NCBI RefSeq assembly: GCF_001704415.2
Contig: NC_030808.1
Coordinates: forward strand, 83,546,594-83,610,593
DNA: 64,000 nucleotides
Source of the DNA: Capra hircus
Lineage: Eukaryota; Chordata; Mammalia; Artiodactyla; Bovidae
Direction of reading: 5' to 3'
The position numbers were made by a program, and so were the translations under genes. Of the stretch, positions 47,402-59,585 are shown piece after piece. Numbering within the stretch: position 1 is the stretch's first letter; every line of letters begins with the position of its first letter. Under the pieces are notes generated by a model. The model searched no databases and was not told the origin of the DNA. It saw only the letters and a list, made by a program, of their open reading frames with translations.

Positions 47402-48399
47402 GAAGCCTATATGCAGGTCAGGAAGCAACAGTTAGAACTGGACATGGAACAACAGACTGGTTCCAAATAGGAAAAGGAGTACGTCAAGGCTGTATACTGT
47501 CACCCTACTTATTTAACTTATATGCAGAGTACATCATGAGAAACGCTAGGCTGGAAGAAGCACAAGCTGGAATCAAGATTGCCGGGAGAAATATCAATAA
47601 CCTCAGATATGCAGAGGACACCACCCTTATGGCAGAAAGTGAAAAGGAACTAAAAAGCCTCTTGATGAAAGTGAAAGAGGGGATTGAAAAGGTTGGCTTA
47701 AAGCTCAACATTCAGAAAACGAAGATCATGGCATCTGGTCCCATCACTTCATGGGAAATAGATGGGGAAACAGTGGAAACAGTGTCAGACTTTATTATGG
47801 GGGGCTCCAAAATCACTGCAGATGGTGACTACAGCCATGAAATTAAAAGACTCTTACTCCTTGGAAGGAAAGTTATGACCAACCTAGATAGCATGTTCAA
47901 ATACAGAGACATTACTTTGCCAACAAAGACCTGTCTAGTCAAGGCTATGGTTTCTTCCAGTGGTCATGTATGGATGTGAGAGTTGGACTGTGAAGAAAGT
48001 TGAGTGCCGAAGAATTGATGCTTTAGAACTGTGGTGGTGGAAAAGAGTCTTGAGAGTCCCTTGGACTGCAAGGAGATCCAACCAGTCCATTCTAAAGGAG
48101 ATCAGCCCTGGGATTTCTTTGGAAGGAATGATGCTAAAGCTGAAACTCCAGTAATTTGGCCACCTCATGCAAAGAGTTGACTCATTGGAAAAGACTCTGA
48201 TGCTGGGAGGGATTGGGGGCAGGAGGAGAAGGGGAAAACAGAGGATGAGATGGCTGGATGGCATCACCCACTCGATGGACATGAGTTTGAGTGAACTCCG
48301 GGAGTTGGTGATGGACAGGGAGGCCTGGCGTGCTGTGATTCATGGGGTTGCAAAGAGTCGGACACGACTGAGCAACTGAACTGAACTGAACTGAACTAA
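47402..48399 (+). mobile_element. BovB LINE, sense, 5'-truncated
   Basis: From gcctatatgcaggtcaggaa to four ctgaa repeats. acaccct occurs at 47395-47401 and 48400-48406. The open block 47536-47979 reads MRNARLEEAQAGIKIAGRNI, with motif C changed to YAEDTTLMA, so the RT is dead. Confidence 0.92.
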
Positions 48400-48406
48400 A
48401 CACCCT

Positions 48407-49328
48407 ACAATGTGGCATCCCTACAATGCCACATCCCACCCTCTTAACTAAAGGGAATTACAGAGTCAGAGAGGCTGTGGGCTGGAAAGAGAAGAGTGTG
48501 ACCCTTGCATGGGACATAGCAGCACAGGTCAAGGAGGGCAGCAGGCACCGTGGTTTGGGACAACTTCTACACATACTTCCCTTGTGGCCTGACCCCCTGT
48601 AACCAGGAGGCCTTGGTACACCAAAGAAGATCAGGCTCACTGGGAAGGGGCTCTGGTCACAGATGGCTTTTGCAGGGCAGCATGGTGCCTGGTATAATGT
48701 CTCTCCCTGTGCTGGCAGGCTCCAGAGCCAAAGCAGGAAATCTAGGCTGCAGGCCCATCCTAGCACCTGGGCAACTTCCACCTGTCACATGGGTAATGAA
48801 GGTGGACCCAGGAACCTTTGAAAATCACCCAGCTGCCTCCATGTTCAGTGATGACCTGGAGCCAGGCTTGAGAGGTTCCTGGGTAGAGTGGAAGTAAATG
48901 AGGTTGAGAGAGAGGGAGGTAAACCTCCAGTATCATACTGAGGCATTTGGCTTTAACACAAGTGTAGGTGGCGAGGGCTGCTGGAGGTTGAGACCTGGTG
49001 CTGTTCTCACAGGCTGGAACAACACCCAAATGAAGAATGCAATTCTTATCACTGTCCCAGAAACTCATGCTGTTTCCCTCACCAAGTCAGGTAATTTGGG
49101 CTCAGGTGGAAAAAATGAGCACTTAATGTGTACATTGCTTATTCCTTTATTCAGGGAACTCACTGTAGAAACCTGGATGGACCAAGAGTCTAGGCACACA
49201 GGGAATGGCAGGATGGCCAGAGAAGTGGGAGGGATGCCAGGCCCAAGTAAGCCAGGATTGCAGAAAGGTTTTCCAAATGGCTAGGAAAATAAGACCAAGA
49301 CCTACACACTTTAATGCATTTTTATAGT
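48407..49328. other. unassigned intronic sequence with two adjacent open frames
   Basis: Open frames of 115 and 128 codons (48550-48897 and 48898-49284) lie in the same frame, separated by one stop. The sequence has no recognisable protein motif, no splice context and no similarity to the MCF2L2 C-terminus. Best treated as non-coding intron or an old repeat. Confidence 0.4.
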
Positions 49329-49341
49329 ATTCTATGTGTCT

Positions 49342-49611
49342 GCTGCTACTGCTATGTCACTTCAGTCGTGTCCGACTCTGCAACCCCATAGACAGCAGCC
49401 CACCAGGCTCCCCCGTCCCTGGGATTCTCAAGGCAAGAACACTGGAGTGGGTTGCCATTTCCTTCTCCAATGCATGAAAGTGAAAAGTGAAAGTGAAGTT
49501 GTTCAGTCGTATCCCACTCTTAGCGACCCCATGGACTGCAGCCTACAAGGCTCCTCCATCCACATGATTTTCCAGGCAAGAGTACTGGAGTGGGTTGCTT
49601 TTGCCTTCTCC
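49342..49611 (-). mobile_element. Bov-A2 SINE, antisense, with 13-bp duplication
   Basis: Dimeric Bov-A2 (gctgctactgctatgtcact ... tttgccttctcc), flanked by perfect attctatgtgtct at 49329-49341 and 49612-49624. Confidence 0.97.
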
Positions 49612-49680
49612 ATTCTATGTGTCTACATGTGTATAAAATTAACATGTAAAATCTATTCAAACTGGCTTATGTTTGAGAGT

Positions 49681-49893
49681 TTAAAAGTGAAAGTGTTAGT
49701 AGCTCAGTCACATCTGACTCTTTGTGACCCCATGGACTGTAGCCCAGCAGCCTCCTCTGTCCATGAAATGCTCCAGGCAAGAGTATTGGAGTGGGTTGCC
49801 ATTTCCTACTCCAGGGATCTACCCAACCCAGTAATGGAACCGTCGTCTCCTGCTTTTCAGGTGGATTCTTTATCAGTTGAGCTACCAGGGAAG
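49681..49893 (-). mobile_element. Bov-tA SINE, antisense, with 14-bp duplication
   Basis: Antisense Bov-tA (gtgaaagtgttagtagctca ... gagctaccagggaag), flanked by perfect ttatgtttgagagt at 49667-49680 and 49894-49907. Confidence 0.97.
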
Positions 49894-50028
49894 TTATGTT
49901 TGAGAGTGCTGGGTTTTTTTTTAATTTTATGCCAAGGAAGTCTACAGTTTGAAGCAAGCACTAGGTGTGTACTCATTTTTTAAGAGGTGTCCAGTGTTGC
50001 AGATAGTTTCTATTGATTCTAAATAATT

Positions 50029-50188
50029 ATGTGTGTTCAGTCACAAAGTCATGCCTGACTCTGCAACCCCAGAACTGCAGCATGCCAGGCTTCCCTGTCC
50101 TTCATGCTCTCTCAGAGTTTGCTCAAACTCATATCCATTGAGTCAGTGAAGCCATCCAACCATCTCATCCTCTGCCACTCCCCCATCT
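50029..50188 (-). mobile_element. BovB 3' fragment, antisense
   Basis: gtgtgttcagtcacaaagtc ... aaccatctcatcctctgcca: a short, decayed BovB 3' end. Confidence 0.87.
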
Positions 50189-50479
50189 ACATAGCTGCTT
50201 TCATTGATTTTGTTCATCACTTAGCGTATTACAAGGGATTTCCAATTAAGTTTTAATTAAGTTTAACTTTTCTAATTAAAAAATATTAGCTCCCTGGCCC
50301 CACTGCCAGCCTCCAGCATCTTTCCCAATACTAGGTTGCTGAGTTGCAGTTGAGTCATACCTACCATTTTGAAACCTACTGTAAATGCTTTTGCCTCTGG
50401 CTGTTTTCTCTAACTTTTCTATGGCCTCCAATTCTACTCCTAGTGTCACCTGGCTGCCCTGCCTCCTGCTTCACTGACT

Positions 50480-51085
50480 AGGCAAGTGTACCCTCTGATG
50501 TTAATTCATTCAGCTTCTCTCTTTCTACCCGGAACTCTCCTGATCATCGTCCTTCCTCTTTGCATTCCTCCTTGTCCGGAGGAGGATACACTCATACTTC
50601 TTTCAGGGTTCAGTTCTTTCTGGTGCTCCTTACCCATCTAGTCCTGCCCACTTAGAAACTCTCCATCTCTAATTCCTCTCCCTGTTCCAAGGCACTCAGG
50701 AGGTACCCAATAAACACTTGCTGAATAATCCCGTAGCCTGGGATCCAGTTCAGGTACAGCCTGCTTAGTAGAGGCTCCCCTAAAATAAAGACAGATGATA
50801 GTGACGGGAAGGGGTGAGGGCTCTGGTGGACAGCCGAGTCTCTTTCCCTCCTCTCTGTACTCACTCCCTTAAGGAGTACCCCTATCACAGTATTGAATGT
50901 GCTGTATTATAATTTTATGATGTGTTTAACTTTTTCTCCCCACTAGACCATGAATTTTCTCTAGGGGCACAGAGGTTGCCTTATTAGTTTTAGTTTTCCC
51001 CAGGCTTCATATTATACAAGAACCTGGCACTCAGGTAGAGGCTCAGTAAATGTTTAGTGGATAAATGAAAGAACTGACTGAATAA
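50480..51085 (+). repeat. L2 LINE 3' region
   Basis: Two L2-type signatures in sense: ggcactcaggaggtacccaa with taaacacttgctgaat near 50690-50730, and ccccactagaccatgaattt, aacctggcactcaggtagag, gctcagtaaatgtttagtgg at 50940-51060. Extent by eye only. Confidence 0.65.
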
Positions 51086-53369
51086 TCACATCAGGCTAGC
51101 AAACCACTCTGTAAGAAGAGTTAGGAGGTGATAAGCTTTAGCTCATCTCATCTCTCCCATTTCAAGATTTGCAGCCAGTTAGGTGTTAACTGTGTAATCT
51201 GGCAGGTGGAATCCCTTTAACATTCCTTTGTTAAATGTCATCCAGAGATCTGGGGCAAGTCTTAGACCACAGGTTGAGGAGGAATAGGAAGCAGGTCCAT
51301 AAAGCTTTAGCTGGGGAAAATCTGGTGTGAGCCAATACCACTCCTGCCGTAGAGAACCAGTATAGGGACCTCACATGTTTTTCTCTAAAGCAAAGGCAAT
51401 GAAGTGGAATTTGTACCCTGGATTGAAAATATGGAAAGAGCTACCAGTAGCAAGGAAGACTTAGTCTCCAGCACATGTAGGATTCAAGATAAGATCCAGT
51501 GGTAGAGTGGAGCATGAAATCAGTAGGGGTGACGCCAGCTGCTTAGAAGCTGAGGAAGATAGTACCCAAGAAGAAAGGTATAAAATCAACTTCCTGTTAT
51601 TCATTTGCATAGATCCAGTTAGGCCAGAATGAAAATGAGGGCAAATATTTCACATTGAGAAGTAATTTCCTCATTGGAAGAGCTGTCCTCTTAAGGAAAT
51701 GGTTGTAGGCTAAGAGCATTGCCAGCATGCCACTGCTTTGGAAGAAAGACACTGAATGGGGGTGCTGTACTTTTTGCTCTATCTGGGATTTATGGATTTC
51801 ACCTCCTCCCAAAGCTTTCCCTGAAAAGGTTAGGAACACTTGATCAGTCAGTTTTCTGGTAGGCAGAAATGGGCATGGGGTCAAAAAGAAACAAATGTGG
51901 AGGCATTTTTATATTTTGCAGTTTAATGGCACGATAGATTGTGTGTTTTAGGGACCTGAATGTGCTATTTTTATTGTCATTTTTTCTATCCTTGACTATT
52001 TAAAGATAATCTTTCCCAAAATGCCTTCTTTATACTTTTTCTGCTGCCTATAATTGAAGTATTAGGAATTTAGTATTTGAGATTTTGGTTTTAGATTATC
52101 ATGTGATTAGTTTGGTGGCACATGAGGGATGCCTTCAGCCATATACTTTATTTGGAAAAGGCCTCTAAAAGGAGTTTTAGTTCAAAATACATTTATTGAG
52201 CACCTATAAATTACAAAAAGCCATTAACAAAACATGTACAGCCCACTCCTACTCCAGAACAAGGCTAACTAGTGTATATTTCTTATTCAGACTTCTAGAG
52301 CCTTGGATGCTAATAAGCATGAAATGGCAAATTAACAGGAAGATAGCCACATAATTAAGAAATTGAATATTCCATTTTGCTTAACAAATATTAATGGCAA
52401 TGGCATTTAATTAGGCAGTCCTTCTCAATTAGGGTGTATATGTGTGTTATAAAATTTTATATTTGAAAAATGAAAAATGACATTTTCTTATTAGTACAGA
52501 TCAGAAAAAGTAAGGCTTGAGAAAAATTATGGCTGATGAGAGTTCATAGAATATAATCCCTATGTTTTCTTTGTATGATAAGGCCTGTCCCTCCATGTAA
52601 CAGACTCTCTAGAAGGTATGAAATTTTTGTTTTTCTTTACTGTGGAGACTTTGTATTAACTTATGGGGAAAAAAAGCATTTTTAAGAAAAGATAAAACCA
52701 GATTTTCATCTCCTAAATAATTGGCTTTATCCTCCAATACTATCTCTGATCAAGTCATATCTAGGCTGCTCCTTAACCAGTGACTCCAGTTTATCAAATA
52801 CCATTAGAAAATTGAGTTTATCCATTTTGTCTAGTCATAAAGTATGTTTTGTTCTTGAGGTGTTTCATGTTCAAGAATCTCTTGAAGAAAACAAAAGATC
52901 CTTTGCTTGAGGACAGACAAGTCAATATTGGTACAATCTACAAATGAGCAGATATGAGCCTGTTAATAAAGTTATAACTCCTCCTTTATCCAAAGCATAA
53001 AGATGCAAATTGTCCAGGTGCCTTTCTTTGCTTCCTTCTGTCTCTGTCCAGGTGGCTGAGGTCATCAGACCCAAAGACATGAAGTAAGCAGAAGAGCTGA
53101 CATTTAGTGAAGGGTGTTCCAGTCTAGGCTTGGTTGTAGACTGTGTCCATATATACTTGTGTATATCCGTATGTGTGCACACATGCATGCACACACCTTA
53201 AATGCCAGGAAAGCAAGCTGGTTTCAGGAGGCAGAAAGATATAATGGTAATAACTCTTAGGTTGACATGACCTTTGGTGACTTTCTTACTAGCTAAGTTC
53301 ACAAAAACTCGTTAGCTCTTCAAACGATTGGCTGTTGCAGCAAAAAAACTGAGAGTTACACGGTAAACG
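51086..53369. other. intronic unique sequence, about 2.3 kb
   Basis: The longest stretch of the big intron without a clear repeat; a short L2/MIR-like piece near 52190 is possible. It carries no exon I can support. Its relative freedom from insertions makes it the first place to look for a conserved non-coding element. Confidence 0.5.
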
Positions 53370-54082
53370 TAGTATAGGACACTAATGCGGTGAGGATGTG
53401 GAGCAATAGGGACTGTCATTTGTTGCTGATGAGAATACAAAACAGTACAAAGAGTTGGGCTGATTGTCACAAAGTTAAAATAATCTTACCATGTGGTCTG
53501 GTAATCATACTCCTTGGTACTTACCTAAATATTTACCAAACTATGGTACACCCATACAATGGGATATTATTCATCAGCAAAAGGAAATGATCTGTCAAGC
53601 CTTAAACTGATATGGAGGAAACAAATGCATATTGCTAAGTGAAAGAAGCCACTCTGAGAAGGTTATACACTGTATGATTCCAACTATATGACATTCTGGA
53701 AAAGAGAAAATGAGAGACAATGAAAAGATCAGCAGTCACCAGGGGTTCAGTGTAGGGGGTGGGAGATGAGTAGGTAGAATGCAGGAGATTTTTAGGGTAC
53801 TGACAGTGTTCTATTTGATATAATGGTGGCTGCGTGGTGTTACGCATCTGTCAAAACCCACAGAAGGTACAACACAAAGAGTAAACCCTAATGTAAGCTA
53901 TGGACTTTAGTTAGGTAATAGTGTATCAATACTTGTTTATCAATTGTAATGAACGTACTGCACTAACACAAGATGTAAATAATAGGAGAAACTGTGGGGA
54001 GAGAATGGTGAAGGGTCACATGGAAACACTGTACTTTCTGTTCAGTTTCTCCATAAGCTTACACCTGCTCTAAAAATAAAAG
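53370..54082 (+). mobile_element. old L1 (L1M-like) 3' end, sense
   Basis: ggtgaggatgtggagcaata, aatgggatattattcatcag, actgtatgattccaactata, then cacctgctctaaaaataaaa: the ORF2 end and 3' UTR of an old L1. Confidence 0.8.
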
Positions 54083-54094
54083 CTACTATTTTTT

Positions 54095-55946
54095 TTTTAA
54101 TTTTTATTTTTACTTTATTTTACTTTACAATACCATATTGGTTTTGCCATACATTGACATGAATCCACCACGAGTGTACATGAGTTCCCAATCCTGAACC
54201 CCTCTCCCACCTCCCACCCCATATCATCTCTCTGAATCATCCCCGTGCACCAGCCCCAAGCATCCTGTATCCTGTATCGAACATAGACTGGTGATTCATT
54301 TCTCACATGATAGTATACATGTTTCAGTGCCATTCTCCCAAATCATCCCACCCTCTCCCTCTCCCAGAGTCCAAAAGTCCTTTCTATACATCTGTGTCTC
54401 TTTTGCTGTCTCGCATACAGGGTTATCATTACTATCTTTCTAAATTCCATATATATGTGTTAGTATACTGTATTGGTGTTTTTCTTTCTGGCTTACTTCA
54501 CTCTGTATAATAGGCTCCAGTTTCATCCATCTCATTAGAACTGATTCAAATGTATTATTTTTAATGGCTGAGTAATACTCCATTGTGTATATGTACCACA
54601 GCTTTCTTATCCATTCATCTGCTGATGGACATCTAGGTTGTTTCCATGTCCTGGCTATTATAAACAGTGCTGCAATGAACATTGGAGTACCCGTGTCTCT
54701 TTCAATTCTGATTTCCTCGGTGTGTATGCCCAGCAGTGGGACTGCTGGGTCATATGGCAGTTCTATTTGCAATTTTTAAAGGAATCTCCACACTGTTCTC
54801 CATAGTGGCTGTACTAGTTTGCACTTCCACCAGCAGTGTAGGAGGGTTCCCTTTTCTCCACACCCTCTCCAGCATTTATTGCTTGCAGACTTTTAGATCG
54901 CAGCCATTCTGACTGGTGTGAAATGGTACCTCATTGTGGTCTTGATTTGCATTTCTCTGATAATGAGTGATGTTGAGCATCTTTTCATGTGTTTGTTAGC
55001 CATCCGTATGTCTTCTTTGGAGAAATGTCTATTTAGTTGGAACTGGAGGAATCAACTTGCCTGACTTCAGGCTCTACTACAAAGCCACAGTCATCAAGAC
55101 AGTATGGTATTGGCACAAAGACAGAAATATAGATCAATGGAACAAAATAGAAAGCCCAGAGATAAATCCACACACCTATGGACACCTTATCTTCGACAAA
55201 GGAGGCAAGAATATACAATGGAGTAAAGACAATCTCTTTAACAAGTGGTGCTTGGAAAACTGGTCAACCACTTGTAAAAGAATGAAACTAGATCACTTTC
55301 TAATACCACACACAAAAATAAACTCAAAATGGATTAAAGATCTAAACGTAAGACCAGAAACTATAAAACTCCTAGAGGAGAACATAGGCAAAACACTCTC
55401 TGACATAAATCACAGCAGGATCCTCTATGATCCACCTCCCAGAATACTGGAAATAAAAGCAAAAATAAACAAATGGGATCTAATTAAAAGCTTCTGCACA
55501 ACAAAGGAAACTATAAGCAAGGTGAAAAGACAGCCTTCTGAGTGGGAGAAAATAATAGCAAATGAAGCAACTGACAAACAACTAATCTCAAAAATATACA
55601 AGCAACTTCTTCAGCTCAATTCCAGAAAAATAAACGACCCAATCAAAAAATGGGCCATTCGTCAGACATGGACTGGCGATTCAATTCTTACATGACAGTA
55701 TACATGTTAGAATTCCCATTCTCCCAAATCATCCCACCCTCTCCCTCTCTGTAGGGTGCAGCTTGCTTGGGGCTGGTGCATGGGGATGACCCAGAGAGAT
55801 GTTGTGGGGAGGGAGGTGGGAGGGGGGTTCATGTTTGGGAATGCATGTAAGAATTAAAGATTTTAAAATTAAAAAAAAAAAAAGAAAAGAAAAAAATAAA
55901 ATAAAATAAAATTCAATCATAAAAAAAAAAAATGGGCCAAAGAAAC
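54095..55946 (-). mobile_element. L1 LINE (L1-BT type), twin-primed, with nested L1
   Basis: The 3' tail is at the left (ttttttaatttttattttta). 54095-55035 is antisense from the 3' UTR to the complement of ctaaatagac in ORF2. At 55036 orientation flips to sense, and 55036-55656 plus 55938-55946 carry ggaactggaggaatcaactt through aatgggccaaagaaac. In the consensus the sense block ends exactly where the antisense block begins, so this is one insertion with an inverted 5' segment. ctactatttttt at 54083-54094 and 55947-55958 is the target-site duplication. The flipped segment leaves a 212-codon sense open frame (55057-55695), a C-terminal ORF2 remnant. Confidence 0.92.
55657..55925 (+). mobile_element. 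short L1 3' UTR insertion, itself twin-primed, nested in L1
   Basis: 55657-55752 is antisense L1 3' UTR (catggactggcgattcaatt, atcatcccaccctctccctc). 55753-55925 is sense 3' UTR (gcttgcttggggctggtgca ... gcatgtaagaattaaagatt) with an A-rich tail. It interrupts the host L1 in aaaaaatgggcc, which is duplicated at 55645-55656 and 55926-55937. The two segments are contiguous in the L1 consensus. Confidence 0.9.
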
Positions 55947-56009
55947 CTACTATTTTTTAAATTTAAAAAACCCACACACCATAGTATAGTAGAGGCTGTT
56001 GAGACCTCA

Positions 56010-56996
56010 TCCTGATCCTTTTTGTTAGTCAGTTGGGATCTTCAACTGACCAGAGCCATCCATCCAAGAAATAAGTGAGAGCTTACAGCCTCTCTCTAGG
56101 GCAGCTTTTCTGGCTGATTCAGGGCACAAAAGCTAGCCCTTCTCCCTCGAGATGGGACACCTGTGGTGCCATCCATGCCCCAGAATTTCTGGGTGACCAG
56201 GCTGATGCTAGATCTTGGCTGAACCCTCATCTGCACTGGCTTCTTCCTTGCTCTATCTTCGGCCCTCAGTGCCTTACACATTTCAGCTGAATGCCCTATC
56301 TCCTCAACTCATTTGCACAATCTGCTTCTGGGAAACCTGACCTAAGATAGTACCAGGAGAGGTCCTAGAAAGGATGGGGACTCTGGTGTTGGGTCACTGC
56401 TGGCCAGCTGGCAATGAGGCATCACTGCAGTAGGTGGAATGTTGGGAATCCTGGACACTAGCTGTGTAGCTGTTCAACTGCTAAGACCTTCCCCGGTGGT
56501 GAACTGGGATCAGGCACAGGCAGACAGGGATGCATCAGCAGGTGCAGTGTCTCTAGCATTTGAGAGGTTTGGGAAAGATATTAACTATCAGGAATGTGGA
56601 ACTGGGAGGGTACTGCTAAGCACCACTGGTGCATTGAAGAGAGCGAAGACAGTGGCAGACTCAGAGTAATCGCCAATTTAAAGCACAGTGTGTGAATCAG
56701 AAGGCCTCCTTTCCAGTGTTCAGCCCCTCATCTCCTACAACAGAGGGCATACTTGAGAGAAGGATGAATTCGCAGCCTAGGCAAGTCTGCTGCCTGATTA
56801 TTTGGGGTCCCTAGTGCCAACAGATGAAGCAGGCAAATTGGGCCCTGATAAGGAAGATGTGCAACTGAAAAACTGGAGAATATCTGGGTGCATGCCCTTG
56901 TTCCCCTGGACTGGCAGAAGTGTGCCATTCCCCCTTGACGGAGAATCAGCCCTTCTCCTCCCTGCAAGATTATGCAGAAGTCTCAGATAAGACATA
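56010..56996. other. unassigned sequence left of Tigger
   Basis: GC-moderate sequence I cannot name. Together with 57953-59454 it may be an old LTR-retrotransposon internal region or unique intron that the Tigger interrupted. Short open frames on both strands are broken by stops. Confidence 0.4.
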
Positions 56997-57952
56997 GAGT
57001 AAGTCCCCTAATATGAACAGGTTCCATTCTAAGAGTGTGTTATATCCAATTTGTTCATAAGTCCAACAAAGTCAGTCTAGATAATACCAAACTAACACAA
57101 TCAGCTATATAATACCATCCTATAATAGGTTTATAGTACTTTATATACAAATAATACATAAGAAACAAACACACAAAAAGTAAACGTTAGTACCTTGAAA
57201 AGTACAGTACAACAGTTGGCATACAGGGGCTGGCTTTGAGTCAGTAAGAGTCGCTGTGAAGAAGAGTCACTGACTGGAAAGGGGAGAGGAGGTAGGAGAC
57301 GGTAGAGCTAAAGGATCGTCAGCCACAGGAAATGGAAGGCAGACTGCAATTTCACTCATGCCTGACTGATGGCACATGTTCTAGTTCCTTGCTGGACTCA
57401 ATTCTATCTACCCTCTTCAAAAAACAATCCAGTGATATCTGGGTAGTAGCTTCGTCATAGATGACACCGTAACACTAGACTGCATTCTGAATGGCTGCTG
57501 CAATCTTCATGTTCCATTCTAGGTTTGGATCCTGTGTCTTAAAAATTAACAGTGCCTCCTCAAATAAAGAAAATCCCCTTGCCATTTCCTGCAATGTGAA
57601 TCTCTTTGGTTCTTCAGTTACTTCTTCTTTCTCCTGTCTCTCTACTCTTGCAATTACTTTCACTTTTGTGTCCATCGTTATCGCTTGGCGCTTCTTAGCG
57701 GTACCAGCTACATGACCCCTGCTTTTACACTTGCTTCCAGACATCCTGGGCTTGAAATAAAGATACTGCCCTACTGTACTCTACACAGTATTGTACAGTG
57801 AAGTACACAAAGGCACAACTACCTTCAGAGGCTACACACGTGCAACAGTGTATGCCAGACACATGAACTAACTTACATGATTGGACATGTGAATGCATGT
57901 TCACATCTTTGAAAGTTCTCAACTTGAAGATTCATGTGTAGGGGACTTACTG
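56997..57952 (-). mobile_element. Tigger (pogo-type) DNA transposon, internally deleted
   Basis: Terminal inverted repeats: left gagtaagtcccctaa at 56997, right ggggacttactg ending at 57952, whose complement is cagtaagtcccc. The left flank has TA, while the right has TG, a decayed TA duplication. The element is about 0.96 kb and on the minus strand encodes only the two ends of a Tigger transposase joined together. I cannot assign the subfamily. Confidence 0.85.
57475..57744 (-). pseudogene. Tigger transposase remnant (N- and C-terminal parts fused)
   Basis: An 89-codon minus-strand open frame. It starts MSGSKCKSRGHVAGTAKKRQ, then AITMDTKVKVIARVERQEK: the beginning of the CENP-B-type DNA-binding region of a pogo/Tigger transposase. 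It then passes directly into EEVTEEPKRFTLQEMARGFS and LFEEALLIFKTQDPN, which belong to the far C-terminal end. The whole DDE catalytic core is absent, so this is the product of an internally deleted element, not an active transposase. The fusion happens to remain in frame, with no stop for 89 codons. No promoter or splice context suggests domestication. Confidence 0.82.
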
Positions 57953-59454
57953 TGCAAGACAGTGCTTGCCCTCCTCAGGATACATCCCCATCACCCTTCC
58001 CCCAACCCCTTCTTGGAGGATAACTAGCATCAGATTACATGATCTGACTGGGGAAGAGGCACATACATATATGGATGTGAGCTCAAAATGTGAGGATCTT
58101 TGTGCCATGCTTTAACAACTCCAGAGAACATCCATTGCAGAGAAGTTACCAAAGAACCAAGCTGACTGGATGACTTAGCCAGGAGGTGTCAGCCAGCTTC
58201 TTCCTTGGCACCCCAGTACCTGCACAGTGGGCTCATGAATGGAGAAGTCTTGGCAGTGGAATGGAAGGCTGTGCATGGTCCTAGCAGCATGGGCTCCCTA
58301 TCATCAAGACCAATCTAGCTGCTGCCAGTGTTGACTGCCAGCAGAGACCCATGCTGAGCCCTTGAGGAGAACAGGTGATTTCATCAGGCCCTCCAAGCTG
58401 GAGAGTACAGTGATTCACTGTGAGTGGGGTTGATACCTGCTCCTGTCCTACTTTCTGTGCGTCAGTTTGCAACACCGAGAACAGAACACTGCTTTGATTG
58501 AGAGACTCATTCTGGCCAAAGAGGAACAGCCATGGGCGTGTGACCACAGGACCAGCCCACTGAGCCTACTACATGTTCAGATGCTGCTGACCTGCTAAAG
58601 CCTCTTGAAGGCACCTGTGAGCAGCAGTTTGAACATGAGACTGAGGGGTTGGTGTGCTAACCTCAGGATGCAGCATATACCTTAAACCAATGGCCACTTT
58701 ATGGCACCAGGACGCCAGGAGGCAGAATATATGGATACGGGAGCCAAGACGTTGAGTGAGTTGTGACCTTATTCATTGTCACACCCAAAGTGGGGAATTG
58801 TCCTCCCATTCCTTCTACTCAGCCTCAGTGGATCTGAAGGTCTTGATTCCCACGGGGGACATTTCCACCAGTGGACATAGTAAGAGTCCTAGTTAAATCT
58901 ATGTCTGCTGCCGGCTGCTGAAGTTGTCCTTAGGTTGTACCCTGAAGTCATTATCTCCCTCCCACTCATTCTACATCCCTTTCCCTCTCACCTGGCACTT
59001 CACTGGTGGCATACATAGTGGGGGTCCCAGACTCTTATCTGGCTTTTGTCTTTTACTTGCCCATTTACAGTGACAGTGGGGCAGGGAAGTACTGGGACAT
59101 GTCCCTGTGGATGACAGGAGCACCAGATGTGTTCCTCTCTGCCTCTGTTAGGTAGCAGGCTGACCGCCTCCTGAAGATCAGGATCAAGGACTTCCTGGAG
59201 TGTGACAACTCTTTCCTTTGTCTGGTGGGCTTTATATTTTATTCTTATGGGAAAACTCTCATTAAATCTCTGATTAAATGGGCAAGACTTCAGCTAAGCC
59301 CAACTAAACACCTCAGAGGGCAGCTGGTTGCTGAGCTAGGTGAGAGTTTCCCAATTGTGATGTTTCTTTGACCCCAGCTCCTAGCAGCCCTGAAAGTCTA
59401 AGGCAGCAGGAAACAGGCTGCTCTAGAAACTGGCAGGGATTCTGACAACAAAAT
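57953..59454. other. unassigned sequence right of Tigger
   Basis: About 1.5 kb of non-coding sequence with scattered stops in every frame. I suspect an old repeat (possibly an LTR element interior) but cannot support a family. Confidence 0.35.
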
Positions 59455-59562
59455 TGTTGTTGTTCAGTCACTTAGTCGTGTCCAACTCTTTGCAACTTCA
59501 TGGACTGCAGCATGCCAGGCTTCCCTGTCATTCACTGTCTCTTGGAGTTTGCTCAAATTCAT
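59455..59562 (-). mobile_element. BovB 3' fragment, antisense
   Basis: ttgttgttgttcagtcactt ... gtttgctcaaattcatgtcc: a roughly 108-bp BovB 3' end. Confidence 0.9.
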
Positions 59563-59585
59563 GTCCACAACAATATATGCACTAA

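Noticed and set aside
48550..49284. Two consecutive open frames (115 and 128 codons) in the same frame separated by one stop
   Set aside because: No protein motif, no splice sites that would join them to MCF2L2, and unremarkable codon composition; the length is within chance for GC-moderate DNA.
55057..55695. A 212-codon open frame with an unbroken protein sequence
   Set aside because: It is the C-terminal ORF2 remnant of the flipped part of a ruminant L1, not a host gene.
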